The notes: a model not told the origin generated them from the sequence alone. A stretch of 64,000 nt of DNA from Camellia lanceoleosa (GCA_025200525.1 CM045762.1:109838734-109902733); one strand, 5' to 3'; shown: positions 10,762 through 22,523, counted from the stretch's first letter. Program-made: numbers and translations.

Positions 10762-11734
10762 ACTGTTCTGATCTGGTTGAATTACCGGTATATATTCCCT
10801 TTCTGTAGGTGAAACAGAACCCTGATCCCTACTGTACTCAGGTGGGGTAGAAAAGGCCCTCTAAACTAACTGCTGAACTGATGTCATCTGCCTAATTGCC
10901 CTCCATCTAGTAACCGGGGGTAGAGAGTAGTACATTGGTTGTCCGTCTATCAGATCCTCAGATCGATGGAGTCGACGACCTCTAGTCTAGAGTGCTAGGG
11001 GAATATCTATTGGGTCAGAAGTAATTGTGCTCAACTACCTAGCAAGAAGATAAATAAAGCGTATAAGGAAATAAATAAACAGACAAATGGACAGCGTAAT
11101 GGCGTAAAATAAATACGCAGCACACAGTTGGGTACCACAACATCCTGCCAGTAATCTGAATATACTGTTCCTTAATCACTGATGACTGTTTCCAAATCAT
11201 TGCCCTCAAGTCTGAATCTGATACCCGCAGATAACTGATTCCCAAAAATACTGATGGCCGCAAGCCTGATTCTCACACTTGCAAACTGATATGTGTGTTC
11301 CTGTAGAGATACACTCTAAAAGCACATAGCATGTAAAAGAAAACCAAAACACCCCTATGTTGGGGTAGGGTTTCCCTGTCCTATTTTGTTAGGAGCTAGG
11401 GTTTCACTACACACACAGCAGTTTCAAACAACCTATGATCGGGTAAGCAACCTGTCCTAGCTTGGAATGGTCACTACGGATTCCGAATATGCACTAGGCC
11501 GAATGGTCGAAAAGGGTGCCCCGGCAAAACCGGGGTTTGTGTTCCCATACTGGCAGAGCTCGCAACCGGTCAGCCTCATGGCATGCTTTGACAAAGTCAA
11601 GCCTCCGGAAAACCGCTCAAGAATAGCAGATGACCAACACGGTGTCCTAGGCGCACCAATGCACATGTAATGCAAAGAGACACAGAAGTGAAATCAAAAC
11701 AGGAAATCACGAGTTCGAGTCAAGCTCTCTAATC
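10762..11734 (-). other. 5' untranslated leader of Tat-1
   Basis: Lies between PBS and gag ATG. I see no convincing ORF. A leader of nearly 1 kb is in keeping with Tat/Ogre elements, some of which carry an extra ORF here, but none is recognisable in this copy. Confidence 0.6.
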
Positions 11735-11752
11735 TCCCCAGCAGAGTCACCA
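11735..11752 (-). promoter_or_regulatory. Primer binding site of Tat-1, tRNA-Arg type
   Basis: On the minus strand the site reads TGGTGACTCTGCTGGGGA, starting six bases after the inferred LTR end. It matches the complement of a plant tRNA-Arg(ACG) 3' end as I recall it at 16 of 18 positions (differences at positions 4 and 10). tRNA-Arg priming is known for Ogre elements. Confidence 0.8.
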
Positions 11753-11758
11753 GAAACT

Positions 11759-14700
11759 GTAGACGCACCCTTGGGCCTCACTACAGTTCGGACTCGATTT
11801 GTGTTACGGTTCTTAATTTGAACCAAAGAGTCAAAATTCGGCAAATCGTTTTGAGAAACACAGATTTTGAAAGAAGTGCCAAACATGGACTGCTTTGCCA
11901 GATACAAAGTCGCCACCTAAATATTTTTTATGAGCGGAATATAGGAAACCCTGACTCGGTGCCAAAGGCCATGTGTCCGTCATCACCAAAGTTGCCTCGG
12001 CTCGGGAACTTGGGTACGATTGGGGAAGGTCAGCTATGAGCACCCCTTCTCGCCCGATCCGAAGATCGGCCTCTACTAACTGTGATATCTTGTTTGGAAC
12101 ATATTATGCGTTCTTATTCTGGTTATTAGCCTAGAATTACTATGTTATGCGCACAGCAAACAAGTATAGACCAAATCGCCTAAATTGGAACAAAAACATT
12201 TCATGTTTGTTTTGAAAATGGTTTGCTACTCGTAAGTAGGCTAAAATGCAGGTTTTTGCTACCCTGAAGTGGGCTTAAAACTCACAGTTTTAATGCATTA
12301 TTCCAATTTAGGTAATTCAACCTCCATCCACAGGCATTCAAGCAGTTATATCACATAAGCAGCTAGCCTCATGGTAATCATGCTATCATGGCAACACTCA
12401 CACGCATGCGATATGCTAAAGCATAAAAGCCTCACCTAGTACTCCAAGCCAAAACAGAAACTAGTTAGTAATCAATGCATGATCCTAGTTCATGTTTAAA
12501 ATGGCTAATGCAACACATGCAAAGATGCAATCTAGACAGGCTCGGCTATCCTGAACATGGCATGTGAAATGCAACAGATAACATGTATTCAATTTGGAAT
12601 TGAAATACAATGCGATTAAGCGTGATCTGCCGAGCAGTGCATGCAATACAGATGAATGATGCACGCATGCATAGCATAAGGCATGCTAATTTAAATATGT
12701 CCTAGTCTAACCATCATAAGCGGGTAAATAAAAGGGAAGAAAGACGTGGGATTGGAAGACATACAAACACTCACACACGCTTATTACAAATACGCCCTCA
12801 CTCAGAGGGACCGAAAAAATAATACAGTCCGAATAATGAATCAACTATCCTAGCTAATTAAATATTACAAAACTCCTAATTAATTAATAAATTAAACGCA
12901 GAATTAAAATGGCCACAGCCCCACCTTCAAAATATTTGGATGATGCATGCTTGACTCGTACTGCCCAGAAACTCGCTGCCATAGCATTGTTGCCTCTGTT
13001 TACACTGCCTAGCTCCTTTGAAAACTACACAAGTCTCAGGACAGGTTCTATGCACACTGTGGAACACCACCGGCTGGGAGGGATGGCCACTGGTCACTGA
13101 TAAGGCTATCGGCCATTCATTGATGGCCAGTTGGCACTAGAGATGGTAGTGACCAAAACTTCTGCGAAATCGGTTTTGGACAAAGAGCAGAGGCAAGCAG
13201 TGTATGGTATGGAATTTCAAGTAAATGTAAGCATGGCCACACTCCCTATCATGCAATGGACTCAAGGGAGCATGGCCCTCGATTCTCAGGTCATCAATTA
13301 TGCATGATGGCCTAAGAGGCCAAGTTTGCCATTCAATGTGAATACATGCAACAATCAAAAGAAAGCTAACGCCTTATCATATTGAGATCAAAGGCATCGG
13401 CGACCGAGGATTGAGACGTATTTCGTCACTTTAAGTACGAACACCCCTCAACCCCCAAGTTTGGCTTGACACCCCAAACCAAACAAATGCAATGCATATA
13501 TGCAAATGTGGCTCAATTATGCAACATGAAGCTAAGATGCCAAAAAATGCCAAATGTGATGCAAACTAAACATGCAAATGTGCGATGCTAGACATGTAAG
13601 ATGTAATGCGATGCGGTCTAATATGTGAACTAAGCCATGAGATGCAACTAGTCAATAATATGCAAGCATGCAAGTGTGACATAATGCAAACATGAAACCG
13701 TAGTAATGCAACATGATCATATAATGGTGGACTTGAAACATAAAAGGGCAGGCCTCAGCCCACCCCAAAATAGTGACCAAAAGTGATGCAAAAGGACACA
13801 AAATGTCAAGCAAACAAGCATGCCAATTGGTCCAAGGTTCGAAGCTAGTCAAGATGCTAGAACTAAGGTCATGTCAACCAAACCCCGCAAGGCCAAGATG
13901 ACTGAAAACAGTCTAGGGGCAGACCAAAATATGGCTAGGACATGCATGGAAAATGGTCAAATCATGTCAAGAAATGGGCCCAAAACAAAAGACATGCAAA
14001 GCTACCAAATGGAACATAACTCTACACCTACCTCAACCACTCATGGCATGAACTAAGCAACCAAAAATAGATTTCCAACGCATCAAAATACACCCAAAAA
14101 ACCTCTGATATGGCAGCCCAAATGACCTAGATACAAGATATGCACTATGATCCTCTTTAAGGCACCAAAGAACAACCCCTCAAGGCATGAAAGGGATGGT
14201 GAATGCAAGCATACAAGCATGGATTAGGGACTGAGATGGCATGAGAAATGACTCCAAATCATTGAAACAACCCAACTAAAGCATGCTCATGACTCACATC
14301 CTCAAGGCTCACAAGCCCAAATGCAAAGAGGCTATACTAAACATGGAAAATATGGTCAAAACAACACCTAACAGACCTCAAGCATGGTAAGACATGGCTA
14401 AGAACTTCACAAAGTTAGGCCAAAACATGAGGGCATGGTGGGTTACATGCATGATGCATTTCTAGGCCAAATAAGAGAATACAAAGAAAGCATATTAAAC
14501 ATGCAAGGGGGTATGGATCCAACCAAAAACAGAGGCATAATATGACCTAACAACACTCAAAAACCTCTGAAATGTAGCCAAGAACAACTAATCATGTATG
14601 CTACCCTTATGAGCCAAAAACAAGGACAAAAGAGAGACAAAGGGAGAGGGGTGTCCCTCCCCTATGCAAGACCTCAAAACCCCTTCTTCACCACTGAAAA

Positions 14701-15853
14701 TCCATTGGATTTCAGTGGTGAGAAGGCCAATACACAAAGATAACCAAAGCTCAAAAAAGAAAGCACAAAGAGGGCCAAATAAGGCCTAAGAGGGGGAGAT
14801 CAACCCCTAACACCAAAACAACCTTAATGAAGTATCTCAAGCATGCAAATACAAGACTTTTTTTTTTAGTTATACACAAAACTTAAATCAGCATGCAAGA
14901 TGAGCAAAAATCTAGTGCAAGATTGGGGAATCTAAAGCGAGTGTGTTACCCTTGAAGAAGCCTTGAAGAACAGCAAGGCCAGCCACCTTCCTCTGGTCAA
15001 AATTAGTCCAAAACATCAAGAACAAACCCTCAATGCCTCTCAAAGTTGAAGTATGGTGTAATAGTGTGTGTTTGTGTGCAAAACTAAGGATAAAATGCAC
15101 TTTAAGGCCCTTAAACACACACAAATAAGGAGAGAGAGATATAGAGAGAGTGTGTATATATCAGATATATATATGTATAAGCTCTGGCTTTTTTTGTTCA
15201 ACCCTTGACATGGAGGAGGAGAGGCTCTATATATAGGCAAAACAAAGGTTGAAGCTTCTCAAAGAAGCTAAATAAGAAAGGGGCAAAGGGGGCACGAAGG
15301 TCAAGGCTTCTAAAGGAAGTTAGGACAGCTGGCAAGCTTCTTGAGGAAGCTTTGAGAAAGGGTCAAACTTCCTCAAGAAGCTTTGACCAAAAGGGTGCAA
15401 AATGGGCAAAACAACCACATGCATGCCCCGGGGCAGGTTTGGTGCATTCCAGCTGGCACAGCTGGCATGCACCATGCTTGAAAAAGGTGAAAAGGTGCTA
15501 CTGGCCAGAAAATGAGGTCACCGGCCAAACAGATGGCCGGCTGGCCATACTGAGTGCCGACCGGCCAATGGTATACTCCACCAATGGCTGGTAGCCTCAA
15601 CACATGGCCGGTGGCCTCAAGCCACGGTCGATGGATGCCAGGGGTAGCTAACAAGCTACTCTATACCTTCAGAAGTAAAAAACACAAGTGTTTGGTGCAA
15701 AACCAAACACAGAACAGTCGAGTTGAGAGGTCCTGAGGCAAGGCGTGGCGAGACTTAGAGAACTCAAAAGCGAAACACGAACATGGTTGATCACTGAGTG
15801 TTCAAACGGTGACGTCCAAGTCTTGGGGACGGTCAAAAATGGGGTGTCTACAC
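11759..15853 (-). mobile_element. 5' LTR of Tat-1 (4095 bp)
   Basis: Termini form a short inverted pair: TGTAGACGCACCC at 11759 and GGGGTGTCTACA ending at 15853. The inner end is next to the PBS. Segments across the whole LTR match the LTRs at 37149-39715, 39726-42937 and 61735-64000. The block 11870-12060 (GACTCGGTGCCAAAGGCC, CATCACCAAAGTTGCCTCGG) is the best conserved between all four. The middle (13480-14460) is dense in ATGCA/CATGCA words, and 15480-15640 is a cluster of GGCC/CCGG motifs. No gene is seen inside. Confidence 0.85.
15228..15235 (-). promoter_or_regulatory. Likely TATA box of the Tat-1 LTR
   Basis: TATATATA in the context CCTATATATAGAGCC on the minus strand, about 620 bases from the 5' LTR terminus. 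A related TATATATA occurs at 42542-42549 in the sister LTR. This would put U3 at roughly 0.6 kb. Confidence 0.55.
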
Positions 15854-16014
15854 TATTGATCACAAATTTACACCATGTATGAAAAGGACAAAAACAACTA
15901 AGTGTGTAGATTGTCAAAAAGAACGTACAACAATTGATCAATACGAAAATAGGACATGACACTTTACTGGAAATAACACTTCAAGTGCTTGGTGTTCCAT
16001 GGGTGGAGGAGGTC

Positions 16015-17106
16015 TCAGCCTTCCATATCCTGGAGTTTGTAAGTGCCCGGGCGAGGTCTGGCCTTAACAACGTAAGGTGCTTCCCACTTCGCTACTAGCT
16101 TGCCCTCGACTGGATTTTTGGTGGCAAGGGTTGCTTCGTGCAAAACTAGGTCCCCAACTGCGAACTCCCTCGGTCGGACTTTGCGGTTGTAGTGTGTTCT
16201 CATTTTCTGTTGATATGAGCCCGTTTGACAGCAGTGGTCTCTTGGAGCTCTTCAATCAAGTCTAAGTTAGCCCGACGCAATTCTTCGGTTAGTTCTAGAT
16301 TCGGGTACAAAACCCTTGGGGTTGGTAGCTCGATTTCCACTGGGATGACCGCCTTAGCGCCATATGTTAAGCGAAAGGGGGTCTCCACAGTGGGGGTTCG
16401 GGCGGTAGTGTGGTAGGCCCAGAGTACGTTTGGTAATTCCTCAGCCCAGAGTTCTTTAGCGGCTTCCAACTTAGTTTTGATGATCTTCAGGAGAGAACGG
16501 TTGGTAACCTTAACTTGCCCATTGGCTTGGGGATGACCTGGGGAAGAGAAACATGGCTGAATGCGAAGCTCTGCACAGAATTTCCTGAATTTGGCATTGT
16601 CAAATTGCTTGCCATTGTCTGAGACGATGGCTTGAGGGATTCCAAATTGGCATACGATTGACTGCCAGATGAATCTGGTTGTGTTTCGTTCGGTGGCGAG
16701 GGGTTCTGCTTCCATCCATTTAGTGAAGTAATCAATGGCAACGATAGCAAACTTGGTTTGGCTCCTTCCAATGGGCAATGGGCCAACTAAGTCGATCCCC
16801 CATTTGGCGAATGGGTATGGACTGCAAAGTGTGATAAGTTACAGAGGAGGAGCATAGGGATGTTGGCAAAGTGCTAGTATTTATCACACTTAAGCCTAAT
16901 TTAGTGGCATCTTGGTTGAGAGTAGGCGAAAGTAACGGTCAAGTATTTTATGGACTAGTGACGCACCGAATGATTACCACATATACCTCGTGGATTTCTC
17001 ATCACATAGGTCGCTGAGCGAGATTGAGGCACTTGAGGTATGGTCATGAAAATCCACATTTGTGAGAGACCAGCGATGGGGATGTAATTAGGCAATAGGG
17101 CCGACT
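16015..17106 (-). pseudogene. Tat-2 integrase
   Basis: The C-terminal part (NRKVRPREFAVGDLVL, EGKLVAKWEAPYVVKA) and the core (VAIDYFTKWMEAEPLA, SDNGKQFDN) are clear. Before the core only fragments remain: YPFAKWGIDL with the first catalytic Asp, and a Cys of the zinc finger near 16850. The glutamate of the DDE triad is replaced: the segment reads NGQVKVTNRSLL where VE is expected. The region 16860-17106 is too decayed to read. Inactive by both criteria. Confidence 0.85.
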
Positions 17107-17171
17107 TTGGCGGCCTGTTGTTTGTCGTCTGGCAACTCCCTACTTGTCAAAAATAGAAGGATGTCTGCCGC

Positions 17172-18270
17172 TCATGGGATAGGTTCATTTCGGAGGAAGT
17201 GGACCTCCTGTTGGTTTGGTGAAATAGCCGGGTGGCCTAGGTATTCAAGGCGGACGCCATGGCTGAGGTCTGACTGGTCAGCCGAAGCTAATTGAACCAT
17301 TTCATCTGCCTTGGAGTTTTCTGACCGAGAGATGTGTTTGATGTGGAAAATGTTGAAAAGGCGAACAAGAGGGAGTGCAATATCCCTGCAAGCCCGCATT
17401 CTGTCTTCCTTTGCATCGAATTCCCCCGTAATATGTCCGACGATCAGTTGAGAATCATTGAACCCCTAGATATGGCTTACACCAATGTCTCTGTCTAGGC
17501 GAAGACCTGCTATCAAGGCCTCATATTCGGCCTCATTATTGCTTGCGTCAAACAAGAAATGGAGAGCACACTTGAAATAACCACCCTCGGGGGCGGTGAG
17601 GATGAGACCGGCCCCACTGCCTTCTTTGCAGGATGATCTATCGACATTGAGGTTCCAAGAGTAGGGATCTTTTGCTTTAGTGTTCAATTTCCTAGGCGGA
17701 GGGGCCGTGGTTGGAGTGGGATTGGTGAATTCCAAGATAAAATCGGCGACAGCCTGTCCTTTGATCGCTGTTCGAGGTCGGTAAGAGATTTCAAATTGGC
17801 TGAGCTTGATAGACCATTGCATAAGTCTGCCAGACAACTCTAGTTGTTGCATTATCTTCTTCAAAGGTTGGTCAGTGAGGACCACTATGGAGTGAGCTTG
17901 GAAGTAAGGTCAGAGTCGTCTTGAGGCTATGACTAAGGCCAGGGCCATTTTTTCCAGCAATGGGTAGTTCTATTTTGCTCCCCTGAGAGCCCGGCTAATG
18001 TAATAAATCGGACATTGGACTGAGCCGTCCTCCCTGATGAGGGCCGCACTGACTGCGGTGTTTGATATGGCTAAGTAGAGAAAAAGGGGCTCACCCATGA
18101 GCGCCTGAGAGAGTAGGGGGGTTGGCCATGCATTGCTTCAATTGTTGAAAGGCCTCTTCGGATTTGGTCGTCCATTCAAAAGCCTGTCGAAGGACTTTAA
18201 AAAAGGGGAGGCACTTATCTATTGTGCGGGAAATAAAACGGTTGAGGATGGCGACTCTGCCTGTAAGCCT
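17172..18270 (-). pseudogene. Tat-2 RNase H and second RNase H
   Basis: The end of the first RNase H reads ELSGRLMQWSIKLSQFEI followed by GQAVADFILEF. The second begins WNLNVDRSSCKEGSGAGLIL with its first Asp and includes NNEAEYEALIAGLRL with the Glu. It continues at 17399-17172 as FHIKHISRSENSKADEMVQLAS after a break near 17460. The segment 17886-18270 corresponds to the first RNase H and RT thumb but has several stops. Confidence 0.8.
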
Positions 18271-19623
18271 TTAAACCTCTTTAACCGTTCTGGGTGACTG
18301 CATTTCTATCAGGGCCTTGATCTTTTTAGGGTTAGCCTCGATACCCCATTGACTGACCATAAAACCCAAGAATTTCCCAAATCCGATGCCGAAGGCGCAT
18401 TTCTCCAGATTCAGCTTCATTTGATACTTTCGTAGGGTGTCGAAGGTCTCCCGCAAGTCTGCCAGACGATCAGAGGAGAGTTTGCTCTTGACAAGCATGT
18501 CATCGACGTACACTTCCATGTTCCGACCTATTTGGTGATGAAAAACGGCATTAACTAACCATTGGTAAGTTGCTCCGGCATTTTTCAACCCAAATGGCAT
18601 GACACGATAGTGGTAGGTTCCCCAGTCAGTGATGAAGGAGGTGTGTTCCTGGTCAGACGGGTGCATCAGAATTTGATTGTAGCTAGAGAAGGCGTCCATG
18701 AAACTGAGCATTTGATGTCCAACCGTAGCGTTGACAAGCAGATCTATGCGATGAAGGGGATAACTATCTTTGGGGCAAGCTCGATTGAGGTCAGAGTAGT
18801 CGACACAGAGTCGTCATTTACCGTTGTTTTTACGGACCAGGACCACATTTGACAGCCATCTGGGGTAGTCCACGTTCTTGACAAACTGTGCCTCTAGTAG
18901 CTTATCCACCTCAGAAGCAATAAAAGCATTGCGTTCTGGGTGAAAGGTGCGCTGTTTCTGGCAGAAAGGTCGGAAATAGGGCTCGATACTGAGACGATGA
19001 GTGGTGAAGGAGGGATCGATACCCGGCATGTCGGAATGGGTCCAGGCAAACACATCATTGTGCTCGATCAGGAGGGTTGTAAGGTCAGCCTTGGCTTGGG
19101 GGGATAGTTGGCTGCCGATCTTGGCTATTTTTGTTAAGTTGGTGGGGTCGATGGGGACTTCAACAAGTTCTTCCACTGGTTCCCCTTTGACTAACTCGTC
19201 TTCGTTTCTAATGTTGAGTCCTTCGATGATCATAGTCTCCTTTAGCTTAACCACTTTGAGTGAAGCGATGTAGCATTCTCTGGCCACAGTCTGCTCTCCT
19301 CTCACGGTGCTGGCTCCAAGGTTGGTAAGAAATTTCATGGCTAGATGGTACGTGGATGTGACAGCTTGAAAAGCATTAAGGGCAGTGCAGCCGAGGATGA
19401 TGTTATAAGCAGAGGGACAATCGACGACGAGGAAAGTGAGCAACTTAGTGGTCTGCCGTGGGTACTCTCCGATGGTGATAGGAAGATTGATGGAGCCTAT
19501 GGAGGTCACCCTATCCCTAGTGAAACCGACCAATGGGGTTTGGAGAGGGGACAAACTTTCTTCGACCTTGAGCTGGCGATAGGTGTTTAGAAAGATGATG
19601 TCAAGAGCTACCATTGTCGACAA
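18271..19623 (-). pseudogene. Tat-2 protease and reverse transcriptase
   Basis: The protease active site reads VDNGSS at about 19620-19600, immediately followed by a frameshift into FLNTYRQL; the later motif NIILGCTALNAFQA is present. RT landmarks: FAWTHSDMPGIDPSFTTHRL, MLSFMDAFSSYNQI, YRVMPFGLKNAGATYQ and YVDDMLVKSK. An in-frame TGA at 18814-18816 replaces a Trp codon expected after GK in the GKWR box. Otherwise the RT is close to complete. Confidence 0.87.
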
Positions 19624-20249
19624 GCACCGTCGACTTTGTAATTAGACAGGAGAGCAGAGATGATGAGGGGTCGTCATGGGGGTAATGGATGCCTGTGCAA
19701 TCGGCCTCCATAAAGGTGATGGGCTCCATCCACTGCTTGGGGTGTTTGAAGGGGCGGTCCAACGTCATAAATTCTTTATCGGAGCCTTGCCTGATTTTCT
19801 AAGTTCTGCTCATTGGGCCGAACGGGATGCTCCTCCGCACGCAAGCCCGCCGGTAATAACTCTGATCTCTCCAACAAGGGGGCAAGGTTACCTTGTGCTC
19901 GGGGTTGTTATGGGGGTCGATCATTGCCTTGGTTACGTTATGCTGGTTGTCGAGGAGGGGTGTGTCGATGGTTGTTTCTGTTAGGTTCGGGTCTTGGCCG
20001 TTCTTTGAGAAGCGAAGCTACCGTGGCATACTGGCGTATCAAGCTCTCGACCTAGTCTTTAAGCTTAACACATTCCTCGGTATTGTGGCCGTGGTCTTGA
20101 TGGAAACAGTAGTATTTGGACTGGCCTCGCTGGTTGGAAGGAGACTGCGATGGTTGGGGCCATTTCAGGGGATAATCTCGTTGGATCTGGTTCAAGACTT
20201 GTTCCATGGGGGAATTAAAGGGAGTGTACCGTTCGAACTGGCCGGGCGG
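19624..20249 (-). pseudogene. Tat-2 gag-protease junction with Cys/His finger
   Basis: No long minus-strand reading survives. Near 20115-20055 the reading FHQDHGHNTEECVKLKD, preceded by a Cys and followed by a stop, is recognisable as the gag-end Cys/His motif common to this lineage. The rest is low-complexity linker with shifts. Confidence 0.6.
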
Positions 20250-21410
20250 TCAGGTAAGTGTCAACCGGTTGACTCGAACAGGTCGATCGGTATACTGAGG
20301 TGTTTGTTGTGTGTACTGGGTGGTTCTGGTTTCAGAGTTCTTTTTCTTTTCTCTGGGGGTCGGGTTTTTGGTTGTGGAATCTTGTCGGGCGGCTAGGGAA
20401 TATTCGGCGTTCATGCACTTTTGGGCTTTGGAGAGGAGGGTTTCCATGGATGTTGAAGGGTTTTTGGAGAGGAAGAAAATGAAATCGGATGATCGTAGAT
20501 CGGCCATGAAAGCCGTGAGAATGACCTTGTCATCATTTTCCACCACCTGTAAGGCTTCGGTGTTGAAGCAAGTGACGAAGCTGCGTAGCGACTCCTCCTC
20601 CGTCTGGCGGATGTTGAGGAGTTGAGTTGTCGGACGCCGCTGGCACTGGGTACCAATGAAGTGGCTGGGAAAGGAGTCACTTAGGTGCTGAAAAGTAGAG
20701 ACAGAGTCTGTCAGCAGCTGACTAAACCACAGTCGGGCCGACCCCTTAAGTGTTACGGGGAAAGCCCGACACATGATCTCATTAGGGAATACATGGAGGA
20801 CCATGAGGGTCTTGTAAGTCTCCAAGTGGTCGATTGGGTCCGTTGTACAGTTGAAAGAGTCGATCGAGGACATTTTGAACTTAGGAGGTAGGGGTTTGTC
20901 CCTAATTGAGGCAACAAATGATGAGTTTGCTGTGGTGGAGGGTTTATTTTGTATGTTCTGCATGACTCCTTGAAGCTGGAGTTTCATGGCTCGAAGTTTT
21001 GCATCCCAAAGAGGAACGTTGTCACCACCGGAATGCAATGGAGGCTGGGCACTACTGGCCTCTCCCTCGGGGGCAGGTGCTTGGATCGATGGATGTTGGG
21101 CCCAAGGTGGTGGGTTCATATCTTAGGGAGGGGGTCGAAAGCCCTCCAAGTTGGATGGGTGGGATTGTTGAATGGGATGGCTTGGGGCTCGCTTTCGGTT
21201 GGGTGAGATATCTTGAGGTGGTGAAAGAGGCATAAAAAGGTCTCGTTGAAGCAAAGCATTGATCAGGGCTTGGTTTTGTTCGGCTAGGTGGTTAATGCTG
21301 TTGGTGAGTTCTGTGAAATACTGCGATGGGTTATTTGGGTTAGGAGGGTCAGCTTGGGGGTCGGCAATGTTGTGTTGAGAAGCCATAGATCTAGTTGTGA
21401 CCATCCACAT
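20250..21410 (-). pseudogene. Tat-2 gag
   Basis: It starts at an ATG at 21410 or 21404 (MVTTRSMASQ). The core has LPPKFKMSSIDSFNCTTDP, FPVTLKGSARLWFSQL, FVTCFNTEALQV and VILTAFMADL, the standard capsid pattern of this lineage. An in-frame stop lies at about 21122 between a proline tract and the core. The gag is unrelated at sequence level to that of Tat-1. Confidence 0.85.
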
Positions 21411-21487
21411 TAGTGGGTGGCAGGTAAGGATTATCGAGAATGGGTCTCTGGTGATAATGAGCACAGTTGCCACACGGAGCAAAAAGA

Positions 21488-21505
21488 TTCCCACAGACGG
21501 CGCCA
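21488..21505 (-). promoter_or_regulatory. Primer binding site of Tat-2
   Basis: The minus strand reads TGGCGCCGTCTGTGGGAA, five bases after the LTR end. The first nine bases agree with a tRNA-Asp 3' complement as I recall it and the rest diverges, so I do not assign the primer with confidence. This PBS type is common in plant gypsy elements. Confidence 0.75.
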
Positions 21506-21510
21506 ACTAA

Positions 21511-22071
21511 TGATACTGCATGCTCCAGATGGAACGGGTTGGATTGATCCACGCTTCCCAGATCGTCGCCCGAGTGTTGAGCCCACAGAGAAACCTGCAC
21601 AAGAGTTCAAAGAGGCAGGAAGTCCCCTGAACCCTCAATGAGAAAGACAGAGAAGTGAGAGTGATGGAATGTAGAGATAGAATGGTGATAGAGAACTTAA
21701 CCTTCTCCTTGTCTTAGAAGCCTGCTTATATCCTTTGTTCATCATTTCCTTATCCACTCCGAGCTGTAATGTTGACTGAAAGTCTGTGTTCTAGCTTGCC
21801 TTGTTTGTGGTGAGGCTGTTTTGTTCCGACGTGAAGGGGTTATCCTAATAAATGCTACAGGGGAACTCATTAATGGCTGATGTGTGGTGCAATAACTCTG
21901 TAGAATCTTTATTTGCTGATATGGCTGGTTCTACTCTTGACAAGTGTCTAGATGTCATTAGTTCTTGGTGTAATGTTGGGTGCCAGGAAAGTTGGGCTTT
22001 AGTATTTGAATCATGGATTGGGCCATAAGCGGTGGGCCAAAAGCTCCTATAGGCCCACCTGCGTCACAGAC
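21511..22071 (-). mobile_element. 5' LTR of Tat-2 (about 561 bp)
   Basis: The inner end is well placed: TGATACTGCATG at 21511, five bases from the PBS. The outer end is inferred from TGTGACGCAGG on the minus strand (forward CCTGCGTCACA ending at 22071). No second copy is in the window, so the outer border is tentative. Confidence 0.55.
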
Positions 22072-22154
22072 TTTTTGCCATAGTGACTGTGTAGGTTTTC
22101 GGTTCAACTTATAAGGATTGTATGCAACTATTAATGGTTGTGTTTATTTCTCTC

Positions 22155-22523
22155 TCAATATGAAAATTGTATAATATAAGCCATGGTTGATGTAAAAATA
22201 CAAAGACAAGCATTGTCACGTATGTTACCTCTTTCTCTTTCTCTCTCTCTCTCTTTTTTTTTTTTAAGATCAAACCCTCCTATAACTAATGAAACACTAT
22301 TAGGAGCAAGCAAAAACACTACTGAAATGGCCACTTGGGTTGCTACGCCAAAAACATTGGCATCGCACAAAGATCTCATATCCTCCATATCCAAGGTCGC
22401 CGATTCGGCAAGGGCAACCGCCACATTGGCATTGTCAATAGTAATCTCAATTAAATGTTTAATCACTAATTTGTGTTCGGAGCTCAAATCTTTGATAAGG
22501 ATCCCTTCCCCCAAGTGTTCTTT
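22155..22523 (-). pseudogene. Unrecognised host gene fragment, downstream side of the Athila insertion
   Basis: The minus-strand reading enters from the right across the TTTGG target duplication and stays open to about 22250 (LGEGILIKDLSSEH, VIKHLIEITIDNANVAVALAE, a hydrophobic VAISVVFLLAP stretch), then runs into poly-A and a GA repeat. It is in frame with the piece right of the Athila element (33549 upward), which supports a single interrupted exon. I do not recognise the family. Confidence 0.45.

Larger units (their letters stand above)
1..15853 (-). mobile_element. Tat-lineage Ty3/gypsy LTR retrotransposon Tat-1 (3' LTR outside window)
   Basis: One element read on the minus strand in the order 5' LTR (11759-15853), PBS, gag, linker, protease with G-patch, RT, RNase H, second RNase H, integrase, spacer, antisense gene and tandem-repeat region. 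Two RNase H domains in a row, a very long LTR, a tRNA-Arg-type PBS and an extra ORF on the opposite strand after pol are established marks of the Tat/Ogre lineage. The 3' LTR is not in the window, so the left end is open. Frameshifts, stops and a MITE in integrase make it non-autonomous. The right LTR terminus directly abuts a second gypsy element, which it probably interrupts. Confidence 0.88.
15854..22071 (-). mobile_element. Second Tat-like gypsy element (Tat-2), decayed and cut by Tat-1
   Basis: Minus-strand order: LTR (21511-22071), PBS, gag, protease, RT, RNase H, second RNase H, integrase. It has the same domain order and tandem RNase H as Tat-1 but a different gag, PBS and LTR. There is no 3' LTR or PPT before Tat-1 begins at 15853, so the 3' end is probably on the far side of Tat-1, outside the window. 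Many stops and shifts. Confidence 0.75.

Noticed and set aside
19676..20625. Several plus-strand ORFs over 80 aa
   Set aside because: They lie opposite Tat-2 gag and protease and show no domain of their own.
22235..22268. Poly-A next to the host fragment as sign of a processed pseudogene
   Set aside because: The other fragment keeps an intron, so retroposition of mRNA is unlikely; the tract continues as a GA microsatellite.
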